Origin: Pollutimonas thiosulfatoxidans
Lineage (GTDB): Bacteria > Pseudomonadota > Gammaproteobacteria > Burkholderiales > Burkholderiaceae_B
Assembly: GCF_004022565.1 (NCBI RefSeq)
Contig: NZ_CP022987.1
Span: 1-64,000 of the forward strand
DNA: 64,000 nt
Reading direction: 5' to 3'
Below, piece by piece: positions 1 to 8,887 of the stretch (position 1 is the stretch's first letter; every line of letters starts with the position of its first letter). The translations under genes and the position numbers were made by a program. A model generated the notes under the pieces. It made no database searches. It was not told where the DNA came from and worked only from the letters and a program-made list of their open reading frames with translations.

Positions 1-87
1 GCGGAAGGAATAGAGGCGGCTCCGGCAGCCTGTATTGGTTTGTTAAGTGGCGAAAATCTGGGCAAGCAGCTGGTGAAGTTGAATTAG
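1..87 (+). CDS. C-terminal end of a CurA-like NADP-dependent oxidoreductase (partial)
   Basis: The first 87 bases read in frame to a TAG and encode 28 residues ending GENLGKQLVKLN. Endings of this form (EGxExAPxAxIGLLxGxNxGKxLVKL) are typical of zinc-independent MDR-superfamily NADP-dependent oxidoreductases of the CurA/leukotriene B4 dehydrogenase type. Only the C-terminal helix and last strand are visible, so the assignment rests on a short match. The gene lies 38 bp upstream of the transporter operon on the same strand and may be its first gene. Confidence 0.5.
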   Translation, partial: AEGIEAAPAACIGLLSGENLGKQLVKLN

Positions 88-125
88 GTTTAACAGCATC
101 AATCAAAACTAATTTCGGAGACATC

Positions 126-1346
126 ATGAAAAAAATCAATCAAGAGCACAACGGCTTCACCCGGCGCAGCTTTATCAAAGGCGCTGGGTTGGCTGGGGCG
201 ACGGCCATGTTTGGTGGGGTCGCCCCGGCCGTGCTGGCTCAAACCAAAGCCCCATTGAAGATCGGCGCCTTGAATTCTTATTCCAAGGTATTTGCCGCCT
301 TGGGAAATGCCAACGTCAACGGCATGAACATCTACTTCAACGAAATCGGCAACACCATCGCCGGTCGCAAGATAGAAATCATCAAGGAAGATGACGAGAT
401 CAATCCTCAAGTCGGTTTGCAGAAGCTCAAGAAGCTGGACCAGAGCGATAACTGCGACATCATCACCGGCATACAGGCAAGCAACGTGGCGATGGCCGCA
501 GTCCAGTACTTACGCCAGAGCGGGGCGTTCATGCTTTGTTCCGGAGCAGGGTTGGTGAACCTTGCCTTTACCGGCTTGCCCTACTTTTTCCGCTCTTCGG
601 TGGACACCTACCCGCTGCATGCAGCCATGGGCGAGTGGCTGTATGACAACGTTGCCAAAGAGATGGTCATCAGCGCTTCTGACTTCGCCGGCGGCCGCGG
701 GTCCTTGAACGAATTCAAGGTTGGCTTCACGGGCCGTGGCGGCAAGATCATCAAAGAGATCTACCCACCCTTGGGCAATAACGACTTCAGTGCCTATCTG
801 GCTGATATCCGCAGCATTGCACCTCCGGCAACCTTCAGCTTCTATGCGGGTACCGATGCAGTCAGGTTCATTACGCAATACGAACAGTACGGCTTGAAAG
901 ACACCATCCGCCTGACCGGCTCGGGCTTCATGCTGGAAGCCGATACCCTGCCGGCTCAGGGCAAGTCCGCGCTTGGGGCGCTTAACTGCCTGCACTATGC
1001 CGATACGCTGGAGCACGCCGAGAACCAGAAGTTTGTAGCGGCCTATCGCGAAGCGCACGGCGAATATCCCAGCGTCTATGCCGAGTACGGTTATGTAGCC
1101 GCAAAGGTGATCCATCAGGCGGTCGAGGCAGTGGATGGCAATGCCGGCGACAAAGACAAACTGCGCGAGGCCATGCGCGCCGTCAAGTTCATGGCGCCGC
1201 GCGGGCCTTTTGCCTTCAATCAGCAGACGCAAGGCCCCGTGCACAACATCTACGTGCGCGAGGTCGCCGAGATCGACGGGCGTATAACCAACAAGGTTAT
1301 ACAGACCGTCGAAGGCGTTACAGATCCCGACAAGATGCCCACCTGA
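126..1346 (+). CDS. ABC transporter substrate-binding protein, LIV/urea-amide type, Tat-exported
   Basis: Periplasmic ligand-binding protein of the type I (Periplasmic_binding_6, LivJ/UrtA/AmiC-like) class, 406 aa. The N-terminus has a twin-arginine signal (R13-R14 in TRRSFIKGAG), a hydrophobic core and a likely cleavage after Ala38 (VLA-QT), so export is predicted through Tat. The start has CGGAG 5 bp upstream. It is followed by LivH, LivM, LivG and LivF homologues and then aromatic-catabolic enzymes. The ligand is therefore inferred to be an aromatic acid or related carboxylate rather than an amino acid, but the sequence does not fix it. Confidence 0.85.
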   Translation: MKKINQEHNGFTRRSFIKGAGLAGATAMFGGVAPAVLAQTKAPLKIGALNSYSKVFAALGNANVNGMNIYFNEIGNTIAGRKIEIIKEDDEINPQVGLQKLKKLDQSDNCDIITGIQASNVAMAAVQYLRQSGAFMLCSGAGLVNLAFTGLPYFFRSSVDTYPLHAAMGEWLYDNVAKEMVISASDFAGGRGSLNEFKVGFTGRGGKIIKEIYPPLGNNDFSAYLADIRSIAPPATFSFYAGTDAVRFITQYEQYGLKDTIRLTGSGFMLEADTLPAQGKSALGALNCLHYADTLEHAENQKFVAAYREAHGEYPSVYAEYGYVAAKVIHQAVEAVDGNAGDKDKLREAMRAVKFMAPRGPFAFNQQTQGPVHNIYVREVAEIDGRITNKVIQTVEGVTDPDKMPT

Positions 1347-1359
1347 TCCTGTCGTTTAA

Positions 1360-1383
1360 GCCCGGGAGACTTCTTTCCCGGGC
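1360..1383 (+). promoter_or_regulatory. Intercistronic hairpin after the binding-protein gene
   Basis: Perfect 8-bp inverted repeat GCCCGGGA / TCCCGGGC with an 8-nt loop, starting 13 bp after the stop codon of the substrate-binding protein and 27 bp before livH. There is no T-tract. In ABC operons such hairpins commonly stabilise the upstream message or attenuate downstream transcription, giving more binding protein than permease. That role is inferred from position. Confidence 0.6.
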
Positions 1384-1410
1384 AGTTGGTTAATTGTCCG
1401 AGAAGGTGTT

Positions 1411-2274
1411 ATGGATTTCATCATCACACAGCTTGTGAACAGCCTCGTGTTCGGGATGCTGCTCTTCATGATGTCCGCAGGCTTGTCGCTTATTTTTGGC
1501 CTGATGAACGTCGTCAACCTGGCGCATGGCTCGTTCTTCATGATCGGGGCATTCACTGCCTTTACGCTGGCTCAGTGGTCGGGAAGCTTTTGGTTTGCGC
1601 TGGCTACCGGATGGGTCCCGGCGGTGGCCGTGGCGGTGCTGATGGAGCGGGTGTTCATCCGGCCCTTGTATAAGCGTCACCACCTGGACCAGGTACTGCT
1701 TACCTTCGGCTTCATCTTCGTGTTCGGGGATATTTGCCGCTACTTGTGGGGGCCGGACATCCGCAATATTGCGCCGCCCGAGATACTCGAAGGAACCATC
1801 GTCTTTGCCGGAGCGGTGCTGCCCAAGTACCGTCTTTTTCTGGTCGTCTTCGGTGCTGCGGTGGCGGGCCTGCTTTGGTGGTTTCTGGAGCGCAGCCGGG
1901 TTGGCGCCATGGTGCGCGCTGGGGTCGATGATGCGGCGACAGCAGCGGGTATAGGCATTAATGTGCCTTTCCTGTTCGGTTGCATCTTTGCGCTGGGCGC
2001 CGCGATTGCGGCCATCGGCGGCATAGTGGCCAGCCCTATATTGGGTATCTATCTGGGTATGGACATCGAGATCCTCATCCCGGCATTCATCGTGACGGTG
2101 GTCGGGGGAATGGGCAGCTTGCGGGGTGCGCTGGTAGCCGGGCTATTGGTCGGTTTGATCGACACTTTCGGCAAGGCCTATTTTTCTGACTATGCCTTGT
2201 TCCTTATTTATCTGCTCATGGTGATTGTCTTGCTGACGCGTCCGCAAGGCCTGTTCGGTGTGGCAAGGGGTTGA
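1411..2274 (+). CDS. livH: Branched-chain amino acid-type ABC transporter permease LivH
   Basis: Inner-membrane permease of 287 aa with about eight hydrophobic segments. It has the LivH-family features GLSLIFGLMNVVNLAHGSF near the N-terminus and a C-terminal GGMGSLRGALVAGLLVGLIDT segment, the usual LivH EAA-like loop region. It pairs with LivM to form the channel. The start is preceded by AGAAGG. The gene overlaps livM by 4 bp (ATGA), indicating translational coupling. Confidence 0.88.
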   Translation: MDFIITQLVNSLVFGMLLFMMSAGLSLIFGLMNVVNLAHGSFFMIGAFTAFTLAQWSGSFWFALATGWVPAVAVAVLMERVFIRPLYKRHHLDQVLLTFGFIFVFGDICRYLWGPDIRNIAPPEILEGTIVFAGAVLPKYRLFLVVFGAAVAGLLWWFLERSRVGAMVRAGVDDAATAAGIGINVPFLFGCIFALGAAIAAIGGIVASPILGIYLGMDIEILIPAFIVTVVGGMGSLRGALVAGLLVGLIDTFGKAYFSDYALFLIYLLMVIVLLTRPQGLFGVARG

Positions 2275-3275
2275 AGATGAAATCCTCATATCAAGTTCCG
2301 GGGTTTCTGGCGCTGTGCGCCCTGCTGGTGGCGGCGCCGTTTGGCGGCGATTATCTACTCAGCATCGTGTCTGAAATTTTGATTTTCGCAATATTTGCGA
2401 TGAGCCTGAACCTGTTGGTTGGGTACACAGGCCTGCTGTCGTTTGGTCACTCCGCCTTTTTCGGCGTGTCTACTTACGTTGTGATCGCCCTCGGTGTGCA
2501 CCTGGGAATCTCCGGCTGGATCGGGGCGCTGGCAGGCATCTTGGCTTCGACCGTGGTGGCTGCCGTGATAGGGTTATTCTGCATTCGAGTCAGCGGCATA
2601 CCCTTCCTGATGCTGACCATGGCGTTTTCGCAATTGCTGTTTGCCACTGCCTTGAAGTGGCGGTCGGTAACAGGCGGCACTGACGGCCTGATCGGCTTTG
2701 TCCAGCCTGAGCTCTTTGGCTATAACCTTGCTACAGACGCCATAGCGCGATATGTAGTGGTTGTGGCTGGCTTCCTATTGGTGCTGGGCTTCTTGTGGTG
2801 CTTGGTCAAGTCGCCGCTGGGCTCCATCTTTATCGGTATTCGCGATAACGAACAACGCATGCGAGCCATAGGCTATCCGGTGCAGCGCTTCAAGTTGATC
2901 GCGTTCACCATTGCCGGGGGGCTGGCTGGCGTGGCAGGCGCCTTGTATGCGCTGTTCAATGCCTATGTATCCACCGATATCCTGCACTGGCACCTGTCGG
3001 GCGACGCCATGATCATGGTCATCCTGGGTGGCAGCGGCACCGTTATCGGGCCGGCCATAGGGGCGGGGCTTTTCCTGCTGCTGAAGAACTTCATCAGCTC
3101 TTATAACGAGTACTGGGCGTTCTGGGTCGGCACCATCTTCATCCTGAGCGTCATGTTTCTTCGGGAGGGCGTGTGGGGTTTCGTGCTCGACATGCTGCGG
3201 CGTAGCTCGCGTCCGCGTGCTCCTGGCGTAACTAAGCTGCCATCGATAGGCGCTGCACCAGGAGAGCAAAAATGA
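2271..3275 (+). CDS. livM: Branched-chain amino acid-type ABC transporter permease LivM
   Basis: Second permease subunit, 334 aa. The motif MSLNLLVGYTGLLSFGHSAF is characteristic of LivM, and the GGSGTVIGPAIGAGLF region near residue 250 is the ATPase-contact loop. The start overlaps the livH stop and the stop overlaps the livG start by 4 bp. The C-terminal tail (RRSSRPRAPG) is basic and cytoplasmic. Function with the neighbouring ATPases is well supported; the substrate is unknown. Confidence 0.88.
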   Translation: MKMKSSYQVPGFLALCALLVAAPFGGDYLLSIVSEILIFAIFAMSLNLLVGYTGLLSFGHSAFFGVSTYVVIALGVHLGISGWIGALAGILASTVVAAVIGLFCIRVSGIPFLMLTMAFSQLLFATALKWRSVTGGTDGLIGFVQPELFGYNLATDAIARYVVVVAGFLLVLGFLWCLVKSPLGSIFIGIRDNEQRMRAIGYPVQRFKLIAFTIAGGLAGVAGALYALFNAYVSTDILHWHLSGDAMIMVILGGSGTVIGPAIGAGLFLLLKNFISSYNEYWAFWVGTIFILSVMFLREGVWGFVLDMLRRSSRPRAPGVTKLPSIGAAPGEQK

Positions 3276-4015
3276 GCCTGCTGCAAACAGAGAAGCTGTA
3301 TAAGTCGTTCGGCAACCTGGAGGTCACACGAAATGTAGACCTGACGGTAAAGCACGGCGAGAGGCACATAATCATAGGCCCCAATGGCGCGGGCAAGACC
3401 AGCTTTTTGCACCAACTGACGGGGCAGCTAAAGCCCTCGTCAGGGCGCATAAAGTTCAAAGGACAGGACATTACCGGCTTCCAGCCCGAAGCGATATGTC
3501 AGCTGGGGGTCGGGCGTACCTTTCAGAAGAACACCTTGTTCCAGAGCTTGTCGGTTCAGGAGAACGTGCGCTTGGCCGTGCAGGCCAAACTAGGTGGCTG
3601 GTATCAGCCCCTGCGCGACGTCGCCAGCATGTCCCAGCACTGGGAGCGAACCCACCAGCTGCTCGATCAGGTTCACTTGGCTGAAGGCGCGGATCGTCGA
3701 GTTTCCAGTTTGTCGTATGGCGAACAGCGACAGCTTGAGATCGCCATTGCGCTGGCCGCTGAGCCCGAGCTGTTGCTGCTGGACGAGCCAACCTCCGGCA
3801 TGTCGCCCGCAGAAACCGACCGCATGGTTGACCTTGTGCGCAGCCTGCCCGATACGATTGCGATCCTGATGATAGAGCACGACATGAAAGTCGTATTTTC
3901 TTTAGCCGACAAGGTCACCGTTCTGTATTACGGCGAGGTGCTGGCCACCGGTACGCCGCAAGAAATACAAGGCAACGAGCGAGTACGGGAAGTGTATCTC
4001 GGAGGAAAACATTAG
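3272..4015 (+). CDS. livG: ABC transporter ATP-binding protein LivG
   Basis: Cytoplasmic ATPase of 247 aa: Walker A GPNGAGKT at 36-43, signature LSYGEQ at 147-152, Walker B LLLLDEP at 167-173, and a downstream switch histidine (IEHDM). The signature is SYGEQ rather than SGGEQ, as is common in LivG proteins. It is coupled to livM by a 4-bp overlap, and livF begins directly after its stop codon. Confidence 0.88.
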   Translation: MSLLQTEKLYKSFGNLEVTRNVDLTVKHGERHIIIGPNGAGKTSFLHQLTGQLKPSSGRIKFKGQDITGFQPEAICQLGVGRTFQKNTLFQSLSVQENVRLAVQAKLGGWYQPLRDVASMSQHWERTHQLLDQVHLAEGADRRVSSLSYGEQRQLEIAIALAAEPELLLLDEPTSGMSPAETDRMVDLVRSLPDTIAILMIEHDMKVVFSLADKVTVLYYGEVLATGTPQEIQGNERVREVYLGGKH

Positions 4016-4711
4016 ATGCTCCACGTTGACGATATTCATACGTACTATGGCGAGAGCCACGTACTGCGCGGCATTTCCCTGGAGGTTGCCGAGGGTTCGG
4101 TCACGTCCATACTCGGACGTAACGGCGCGGGCAAGACCACCACGGTGTTGTCCGTCATGGGGTATCTGAAGCCGCGTCAGGGTAGCGTGTCGTACATGGG
4201 CAAGTCCATCGCCGGCTTGCCTTCTCATCGAATTTCCAGAATGGGCCTGGGCTTCGTCCCGCAAGAGCGGGGTGTATTCCCCAGCCTTTCGGTGGAAGAA
4301 AACCTCACCGTGGCGGCACGTCCAGGAGCGAATGGCGGATGGACGCTGGACAAGGTTTACCAGTTATTCCCCAGGCTGAAAGAACGCCGCAGCAACCGGG
4401 GCTTCCAGCTGTCCGGCGGCGAGCAACAGATGGTGTCGATTGCACGGGCGCTGATGCTCAATCCGTCGGTGTTGATCCTGGATGAGCCTTCTGAAGGCCT
4501 GGCGCCCATGATCGTGGACGAGATCGTCGAGATCCTGCGGCGCCTGAAATCCGAAGGGCTGGCCGTGCTGCTGATCGAACAGAATCTTAGCGTTGCACTG
4601 GATCTGGCCGATATGCACTACGTGCTTTCCAAGGGCGAGGTGTGCTTTCAGGGTGACAGTGCTTCCCTGAAAGACAACGACTATGTCCTTAGCACCCATT
4701 TGAGCGTCTAG
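4016..4711 (+). CDS. livF: ABC transporter ATP-binding protein LivF
   Basis: Second ATPase of the importer, 231 aa: Walker A GRNGAGKT at 34-41, signature LSGGEQ at 132-137, Walker B LILDEP at 153-158. Length and motifs fit LivF. It begins immediately after livG and is followed one base later by the SDR gene. Transport and catabolic genes therefore appear to share one transcript. Confidence 0.88.
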   Translation: MLHVDDIHTYYGESHVLRGISLEVAEGSVTSILGRNGAGKTTTVLSVMGYLKPRQGSVSYMGKSIAGLPSHRISRMGLGFVPQERGVFPSLSVEENLTVAARPGANGGWTLDKVYQLFPRLKERRSNRGFQLSGGEQQMVSIARALMLNPSVLILDEPSEGLAPMIVDEIVEILRRLKSEGLAVLLIEQNLSVALDLADMHYVLSKGEVCFQGDSASLKDNDYVLSTHLSV

Positions 4712-4712
4712 T

Positions 4713-5471
4713 ATGAACCAGCAAGCTACGTCCGAACCCGGCCTTTTCGTTGTTACCGGCGGTAGCCGCGGAATAGGTGCCGCCGTTGCCTGTTTGGCAG
4801 CACGTCATTATCACGTCGTCATCCTCTATCGTTCCGGCACCGCCGAAGCGCAGCGGGTGGTCGAGCGGATCCAGGGCGAGGGCGGCCGCGCCACCGCCAT
4901 TCAGGCAGACGTCGGCGACGAAGCGGCAGTCCTTGATGCATACCGGCAGATCGATGAGCTGGGCTCCATGCAAGTCCTGGTCAATAACGCCGGCATCACA
5001 GGTGCGGCGGGCAAAGTCGATGCGGTCTCTTTCGACACAGTCAGCGACGTGTTTCGGGTCAATGTGGTCGGCGCTTTTGTGGCAGCCCGAGAGGCAGTCC
5101 GCCGTATGTCAACGGCGCATGGAGGGCGGGGTGGCGTCATCATCAACATCTCGTCGGGCGCGGCGCAACTGGGCTCACCGAATAACTGGGTGCATTACGC
5201 GGCCACAAAAGGGGCCATCGACACCATGACGATAGGGTTGGCCAAAGAGGTGGCATCGGAAGGCATACGCGTGAACGCTGTGCGGCCCGGGCTGATCGCC
5301 ACGGATATCCAAAACAACCGCAGTGCCGAGCAACTGTCCAGGATGGTTGCTGCCATCCCGATGGGACGGATGGGCGAGGCCGAAGAGATAGCCGAGACGG
5401 TATTGTGGCTGGCATCCCCTGCGGCTTCTTACGTGACGGGCGCCATTCTGGACGCACGAGGCGGACTGTAG
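4713..5471 (+). CDS. Short-chain dehydrogenase/reductase (FabG-like)
   Basis: Classical SDR of 252 aa, NAD(P)-binding Rossmann fold: TGGSRGIG at 15-22, NNAG at 91-94, catalytic Ser147/148, Tyr162 and Lys166 (YAATK). It probably oxidises a hydroxyl or reduces a keto group in the same catabolic route. The position between a transporter and a ferredoxin-reductase-like flavoprotein suggests a dihydrodiol or alcohol dehydrogenase role rather than fatty-acid synthesis. The substrate cannot be read from sequence. Confidence 0.85.
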   Translation: MNQQATSEPGLFVVTGGSRGIGAAVACLAARHYHVVILYRSGTAEAQRVVERIQGEGGRATAIQADVGDEAAVLDAYRQIDELGSMQVLVNNAGITGAAGKVDAVSFDTVSDVFRVNVVGAFVAAREAVRRMSTAHGGRGGVIINISSGAAQLGSPNNWVHYAATKGAIDTMTIGLAKEVASEGIRVNAVRPGLIATDIQNNRSAEQLSRMVAAIPMGRMGEAEEIAETVLWLASPAASYVTGAILDARGGL

Positions 5472-5489
5472 CGTGGAGCAAACCTACCT

Positions 5490-6716
5490 ATGACCAAGTC
5501 TGTGGTGATTGCCGGAGCAGGCCAGGCGGCAGCGTGGGTTGCCCGTACCTTGCGTAGCGAAGGCTATGTGGGGCGCATCGTCATGTGTGGCGCCGAACAC
5601 GAACCGCCTTACGAGCGCCCGCCGCTGTCCAAAGAGCAGCTGGTCTCCGGCGCGCCCGATATGCCCTACCTTATCCGCCATGACGAGTTTGCCGAGTTGT
5701 CGGTGGAATGGAAGCCTGCCACTTCCGTCAACGAAATCGACCGAACCGCGAAAACCGTGATGTTGTCCAACGCAGAGCAGATCAGCTATGGCGCACTGGT
5801 CATCGCTACCGGCGGGCGCGCGCATCTGCCGCCGGTACCCGGGTTTGACCTGGACTGCGTTCATACATTGCGTACGCTAGACGATGCGCGACGGCTGCGC
5901 GCTTCCATAAAGGAAGGTCGGCGCGTGTTGGTTGTAGGCGGTGGCTGGATCGGTTTGGAGGTGGCGGCAACAGCGCGGCAGGCCGGCGCTTCGGTGGTCC
6001 TGGCCGAAATGGCCCCCAACTTATGCGCACGCAGCGAATCGCCGTTCCTATCGTCGTACCTGCATGCGCTTCATGTCGCAAACGGCGTCGACCTGCGCCT
6101 TGATACCCGCGTGGTACGACTGACAGACAGCGGCGATGGCGGCTGCATGGCAGAGTTTAACGACGGTAGCCAATTGAAGGCGGACCTGGTGGTGGTCGGC
6201 GCAGGGCTGATTCCGAATGATGAGATAGCGGTCGATGCGGGCCTGCATTGCGATCGCGGCGTGCTCGTCGATGCAGCCGGCCAAAGTTCCGATCCTTCCA
6301 TCTACGCAGCCGGTGACGTCGCGGTGCTATGCATGCCTGATGGCGGAAAGCTGCGGCTGGAGTCCTGGCAGAACGCCCAGGACCAAGGGATTGCGGTCGG
6401 CCTGTCTTTGCTTGGCAAGCAGGTGCCATACATGCCGCAACCCTTTTTCTGGTCGTCACAGTACGACGCCTTGATACAGATGGCTGGCACAGCGCAGGCT
6501 GCAACAACATGGGTGACGCGCCCGGGCCAGGAGAACCAGCAGATACATATCGGGCTGGACGATGCCGACAGGGCAGTCTATGCCATGTGCATTAATGCAC
6601 CGCGCGATCTTCGCATGCTGCGTCGCTTTATCGCGGACGCCAAGCCGCTGGATCGTCAACGGGTAGCTGACGCTGCGGTCCCCATGGCGAAAGTCGCGCT
6701 GGCGCAGCTGGGCTGA
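5490..6716 (+). CDS. FAD-dependent oxidoreductase, ferredoxin reductase-like
   Basis: 408 aa flavoprotein with two dinucleotide-binding motifs: an N-terminal GAGQAA FAD site and VVGGGWIGLEVA near residue 148 for NAD(P)H. It has the ERPPLSKEQL segment and the YAAGDVA FAD-contact motif near residue 272. This is the layout of rhodocoxin, putidaredoxin and biphenyl-dioxygenase ferredoxin reductases. It would pass electrons from NAD(P)H to a ferredoxin or oxygenase. No ferredoxin or Rieske oxygenase gene is adjacent, so the partner must be elsewhere. Confidence 0.8.
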   Translation: MTKSVVIAGAGQAAAWVARTLRSEGYVGRIVMCGAEHEPPYERPPLSKEQLVSGAPDMPYLIRHDEFAELSVEWKPATSVNEIDRTAKTVMLSNAEQISYGALVIATGGRAHLPPVPGFDLDCVHTLRTLDDARRLRASIKEGRRVLVVGGGWIGLEVAATARQAGASVVLAEMAPNLCARSESPFLSSYLHALHVANGVDLRLDTRVVRLTDSGDGGCMAEFNDGSQLKADLVVVGAGLIPNDEIAVDAGLHCDRGVLVDAAGQSSDPSIYAAGDVAVLCMPDGGKLRLESWQNAQDQGIAVGLSLLGKQVPYMPQPFFWSSQYDALIQMAGTAQAATTWVTRPGQENQQIHIGLDDADRAVYAMCINAPRDLRMLRRFIADAKPLDRQRVADAAVPMAKVALAQLG

Positions 6717-6754
6717 GCACCAGTGGGAAATGATTACTTCAAAGGAATTGAATA

Positions 6755-7150
6755 ATGAAATCTGAAATCCGAGACATGGAATCCACGGTATATCGATTCT
6801 TTCGTGCCCTTGATGCCAGGGACCATGCAGGCGTGGCAGCGCTGATGGCGGCCAAGGGAACCTGGGTTCGCCAGGGCACCCCGCTGGTGGGGCCAGACGC
6901 TGTCATGCAGGCACTGGAAGCACGCGATCCCGAGCGCGTGACTGCGCATATCGTCAGCAACCTGTGGATAGAAACCGCGACCGCCACCGAGGCGCGGGCA
7001 AGGTTCTATATGACGGCGTTCGAGACCCGACCCGGCCAGGATACGCCGCAGATGCTGGGTGTGCGCGACTGTGTGGACGACCTGATACTTGAAGATGGCA
7101 TGTGGCGCATATGGCGCAAGGAAAGCCGCAGAATCCTGCCGGCTGAGTAA
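6755..7150 (+). CDS. NTF2-like (SnoaL-type) protein
   Basis: 131 aa protein with an NTF2-like pattern: an N-terminal helix (VYRFFRALDARDHAGVAALM), a WVRQG strand and a C-terminal WRIWRKESRRIL strand. Such folds occur as SnoaL-like isomerases or hydrolases, and as beta subunits of ring-hydroxylating dioxygenases. It has AAAGGA upstream of its start and lies between the reductase and the HpaH hydratase. A binding or catalytic role in the pathway is inferred; no catalytic residue can be assigned with confidence. Confidence 0.65.
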   Translation: MKSEIRDMESTVYRFFRALDARDHAGVAALMAAKGTWVRQGTPLVGPDAVMQALEARDPERVTAHIVSNLWIETATATEARARFYMTAFETRPGQDTPQMLGVRDCVDDLILEDGMWRIWRKESRRILPAE

Positions 7151-7195
7151 GCGACTTTCCTGAATGTCTATTTTGATTTTAAGCGGAGCTATTCA

Positions 7196-7999
7196 TTGTT
7201 AGATCAAGCCACAGTCCAGTCGCTGGGACGCGAGTTCTTTGAAGCCGAGAAATCGCGCAAGCAGATTCGCCAGGTCTCCTTACGTCATCCCGACATCGAC
7301 ATGGAAGACGCCTACGCCATTCAGCGCGAATGGGTAGCCATGAAGATTGCCGAAGGCAACGCCTTGAAGGGCTACAAAATCGGCCTGACATCCCGCGCCA
7401 TGCAAATGTCTGTGGGCATCAATGAGCCCGATCATGGCGTTCTTCTTGAAGACATGTTTTTCGGCGATGGAAGTGTTGTCCCTATCGACCGGTTCATCGC
7501 GCCGCGTATCGAGGTAGAGCTGGCATTCGTGCTGGGGCGTAGTTTGCGAGGGCCTGACGTCACGCTGTTCGATGTCATGGATGCCACGCGTTATGTGATT
7601 CCTGCCCTGGAGATCATAGACTCGCGGTCGCAGATGGTGGACCCGGAAACCAAACGCACGCGTACCGTGTTCGACACCATTGCCGACAACGCGGCCAATG
7701 CCGGCATAGTGATGGGGGGGCGGCCGGTTCGCCCCAATGATGTGGACCTGCGTCGTGTGGGCGCGGTACTGATACAGAATGGCATCATCGAAGAGACCGG
7801 GTTGGCGGCGGGGGTGTTGAATCACCCCGCCAACGGCGTCGTGTGGCTGGCGAAGAAGCTTGCGGCTTATGGCGTGACCCTTGAAGAAGGGCAAATCATT
7901 TTAAGTGGTTCGTTCACCCGTCCAGTGTTTGTACACCAGGGTGACACCATAACGGTAGATTACGGCGACCTGGGTATAGTCAGTTGCCATTTTAAATAA
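7196..7999 (+). CDS. hpaH: 2-oxo-hept-4-ene-1,7-dioate hydratase HpaH (HpcG), TTG start
   Basis: 267 aa, the same length as E. coli HpaH and co-linear with it: KIGLTSRAMQ, RIEVELAFVL, VIPALEIIDSR, FDTIADNAANAGIVMGGRP and VLNHPANGVVWLA are family landmarks. The Glu-x-Glu (EVE) after PRI is the metal-binding site. It adds water to a 2-oxo-4-ene dioate in the homoprotocatechuate meta pathway. The start is TTG with CGGAG 7 bp upstream; no in-frame ATG fits the N-terminus. It forms a functional pair with hpaI, 13 bp downstream. Confidence 0.9.
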   Translation: MLDQATVQSLGREFFEAEKSRKQIRQVSLRHPDIDMEDAYAIQREWVAMKIAEGNALKGYKIGLTSRAMQMSVGINEPDHGVLLEDMFFGDGSVVPIDRFIAPRIEVELAFVLGRSLRGPDVTLFDVMDATRYVIPALEIIDSRSQMVDPETKRTRTVFDTIADNAANAGIVMGGRPVRPNDVDLRRVGAVLIQNGIIEETGLAAGVLNHPANGVVWLAKKLAAYGVTLEEGQIILSGSFTRPVFVHQGDTITVDYGDLGIVSCHFK

Positions 8000-8012
8000 G
8001 GCGAACACGACG

Positions 8013-8825
8013 ATGTCAGGTAATACCTTCAAGCTGGCGCTTGCGCGCGGAGAGTCCCAGATCGGATTGTGGCTGGCCATGGCCGATTCTTACTCTGCCC
8101 AGATGTTGGCCGGAGCGGGCTTTGACTGGCTGCTTATCGATGGCGAGCATGCGCCCAATACCTTGCCGTCCATACTGGCCCAGTTGCAAGCGCTGGCGCA
8201 GTATCCCACCCACGCCGTAGTCCGCGCCGCATGGAACGATCCCGTCGAGATCAAGCGGCTGCTGGACATAGGCGTGGTCAACCTTCTGGTGCCCATGGTG
8301 CAGGACGCCAAGGAAGCTGCAATGGCTGTGGCTGCCACCCGGTATCCTCCCCAGGGCATACGGGGTGTAGGCGCAGCGCTGGCGCGCGCTTCCGAGTGGA
8401 ATCGGAATGCCGACTATCTGGCTTCCGCCGCTGACGGCATGTGTGTGCTGGTGCAGGCGGAAACGCGCAGGGCGCTGGCGAACCTGGATGACATCTGCAA
8501 GGTCGACGGGGTGGACGGCGTATTCATCGGCCCGGCCGACCTGGCAGCCGATATGGGTTACCTCGGTAAGCCGGGACATCCCGATGTGCAGCAGGCTATC
8601 GAAGACGGTATTGCGCGCATACGCAGCCATGGCAAGGCGGCAGGCATCCTGACATCCGATGAGCCCACGGCCAAGCACTATATTGAACTGGGCGCCACGT
8701 TTACAGCGGTGGGCGCGGATACGACCTTATTGATACGCAGTGCCGAAGCGCTGGCAGCCCGCTTCGGACGTGGGGTCCGGCGGGGTGGCGCGCAGGGCAG
8801 TGCGGAGAAGGGGGCGGTTTACTGA
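8013..8825 (+). CDS. hpaI: 4-hydroxy-2-oxoheptane-1,7-dioate aldolase HpaI
   Basis: Class II pyruvate aldolase (HpcH/HpaI family), 270 aa. The active-site residues of E. coli HpaI are present with an offset of one: His46 (DGEHAPN), Arg71 (VVRAAWNDP), Glu150 (VQAETR) and Asp176 (FIGPADL). It cleaves 4-hydroxy-2-oxoheptanedioate to pyruvate and succinate semialdehyde and acts after HpaH. The C-terminal tail after residue 255 (RRGGAQGSAEKGAVY) differs from E. coli, but the core is closely conserved. Confidence 0.9.
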   Translation: MSGNTFKLALARGESQIGLWLAMADSYSAQMLAGAGFDWLLIDGEHAPNTLPSILAQLQALAQYPTHAVVRAAWNDPVEIKRLLDIGVVNLLVPMVQDAKEAAMAVAATRYPPQGIRGVGAALARASEWNRNADYLASAADGMCVLVQAETRRALANLDDICKVDGVDGVFIGPADLAADMGYLGKPGHPDVQQAIEDGIARIRSHGKAAGILTSDEPTAKHYIELGATFTAVGADTTLLIRSAEALAARFGRGVRRGGAQGSAEKGAVY

Positions 8826-8887
8826 CGGGCTGGCTTGTGCGGACGCTAAAATGCGTTCAGTGGTCACTGCATACAAGGAGCCCGCAC

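Noticed and set aside
510..1244. Long antisense reading frame inside the substrate-binding protein gene
   Set aside because: It is a codon-bias shadow of the real gene in GC-rich DNA, without ribosome site or recognisable family. The same applies to long antisense frames within hsdR, norB and norD.
8837..8887. Longer N-terminus for the YghU-like protein
   Set aside because: The ATG at 8888 has AAGGAG at ideal spacing and the protein from there aligns with YghU from its first residue.
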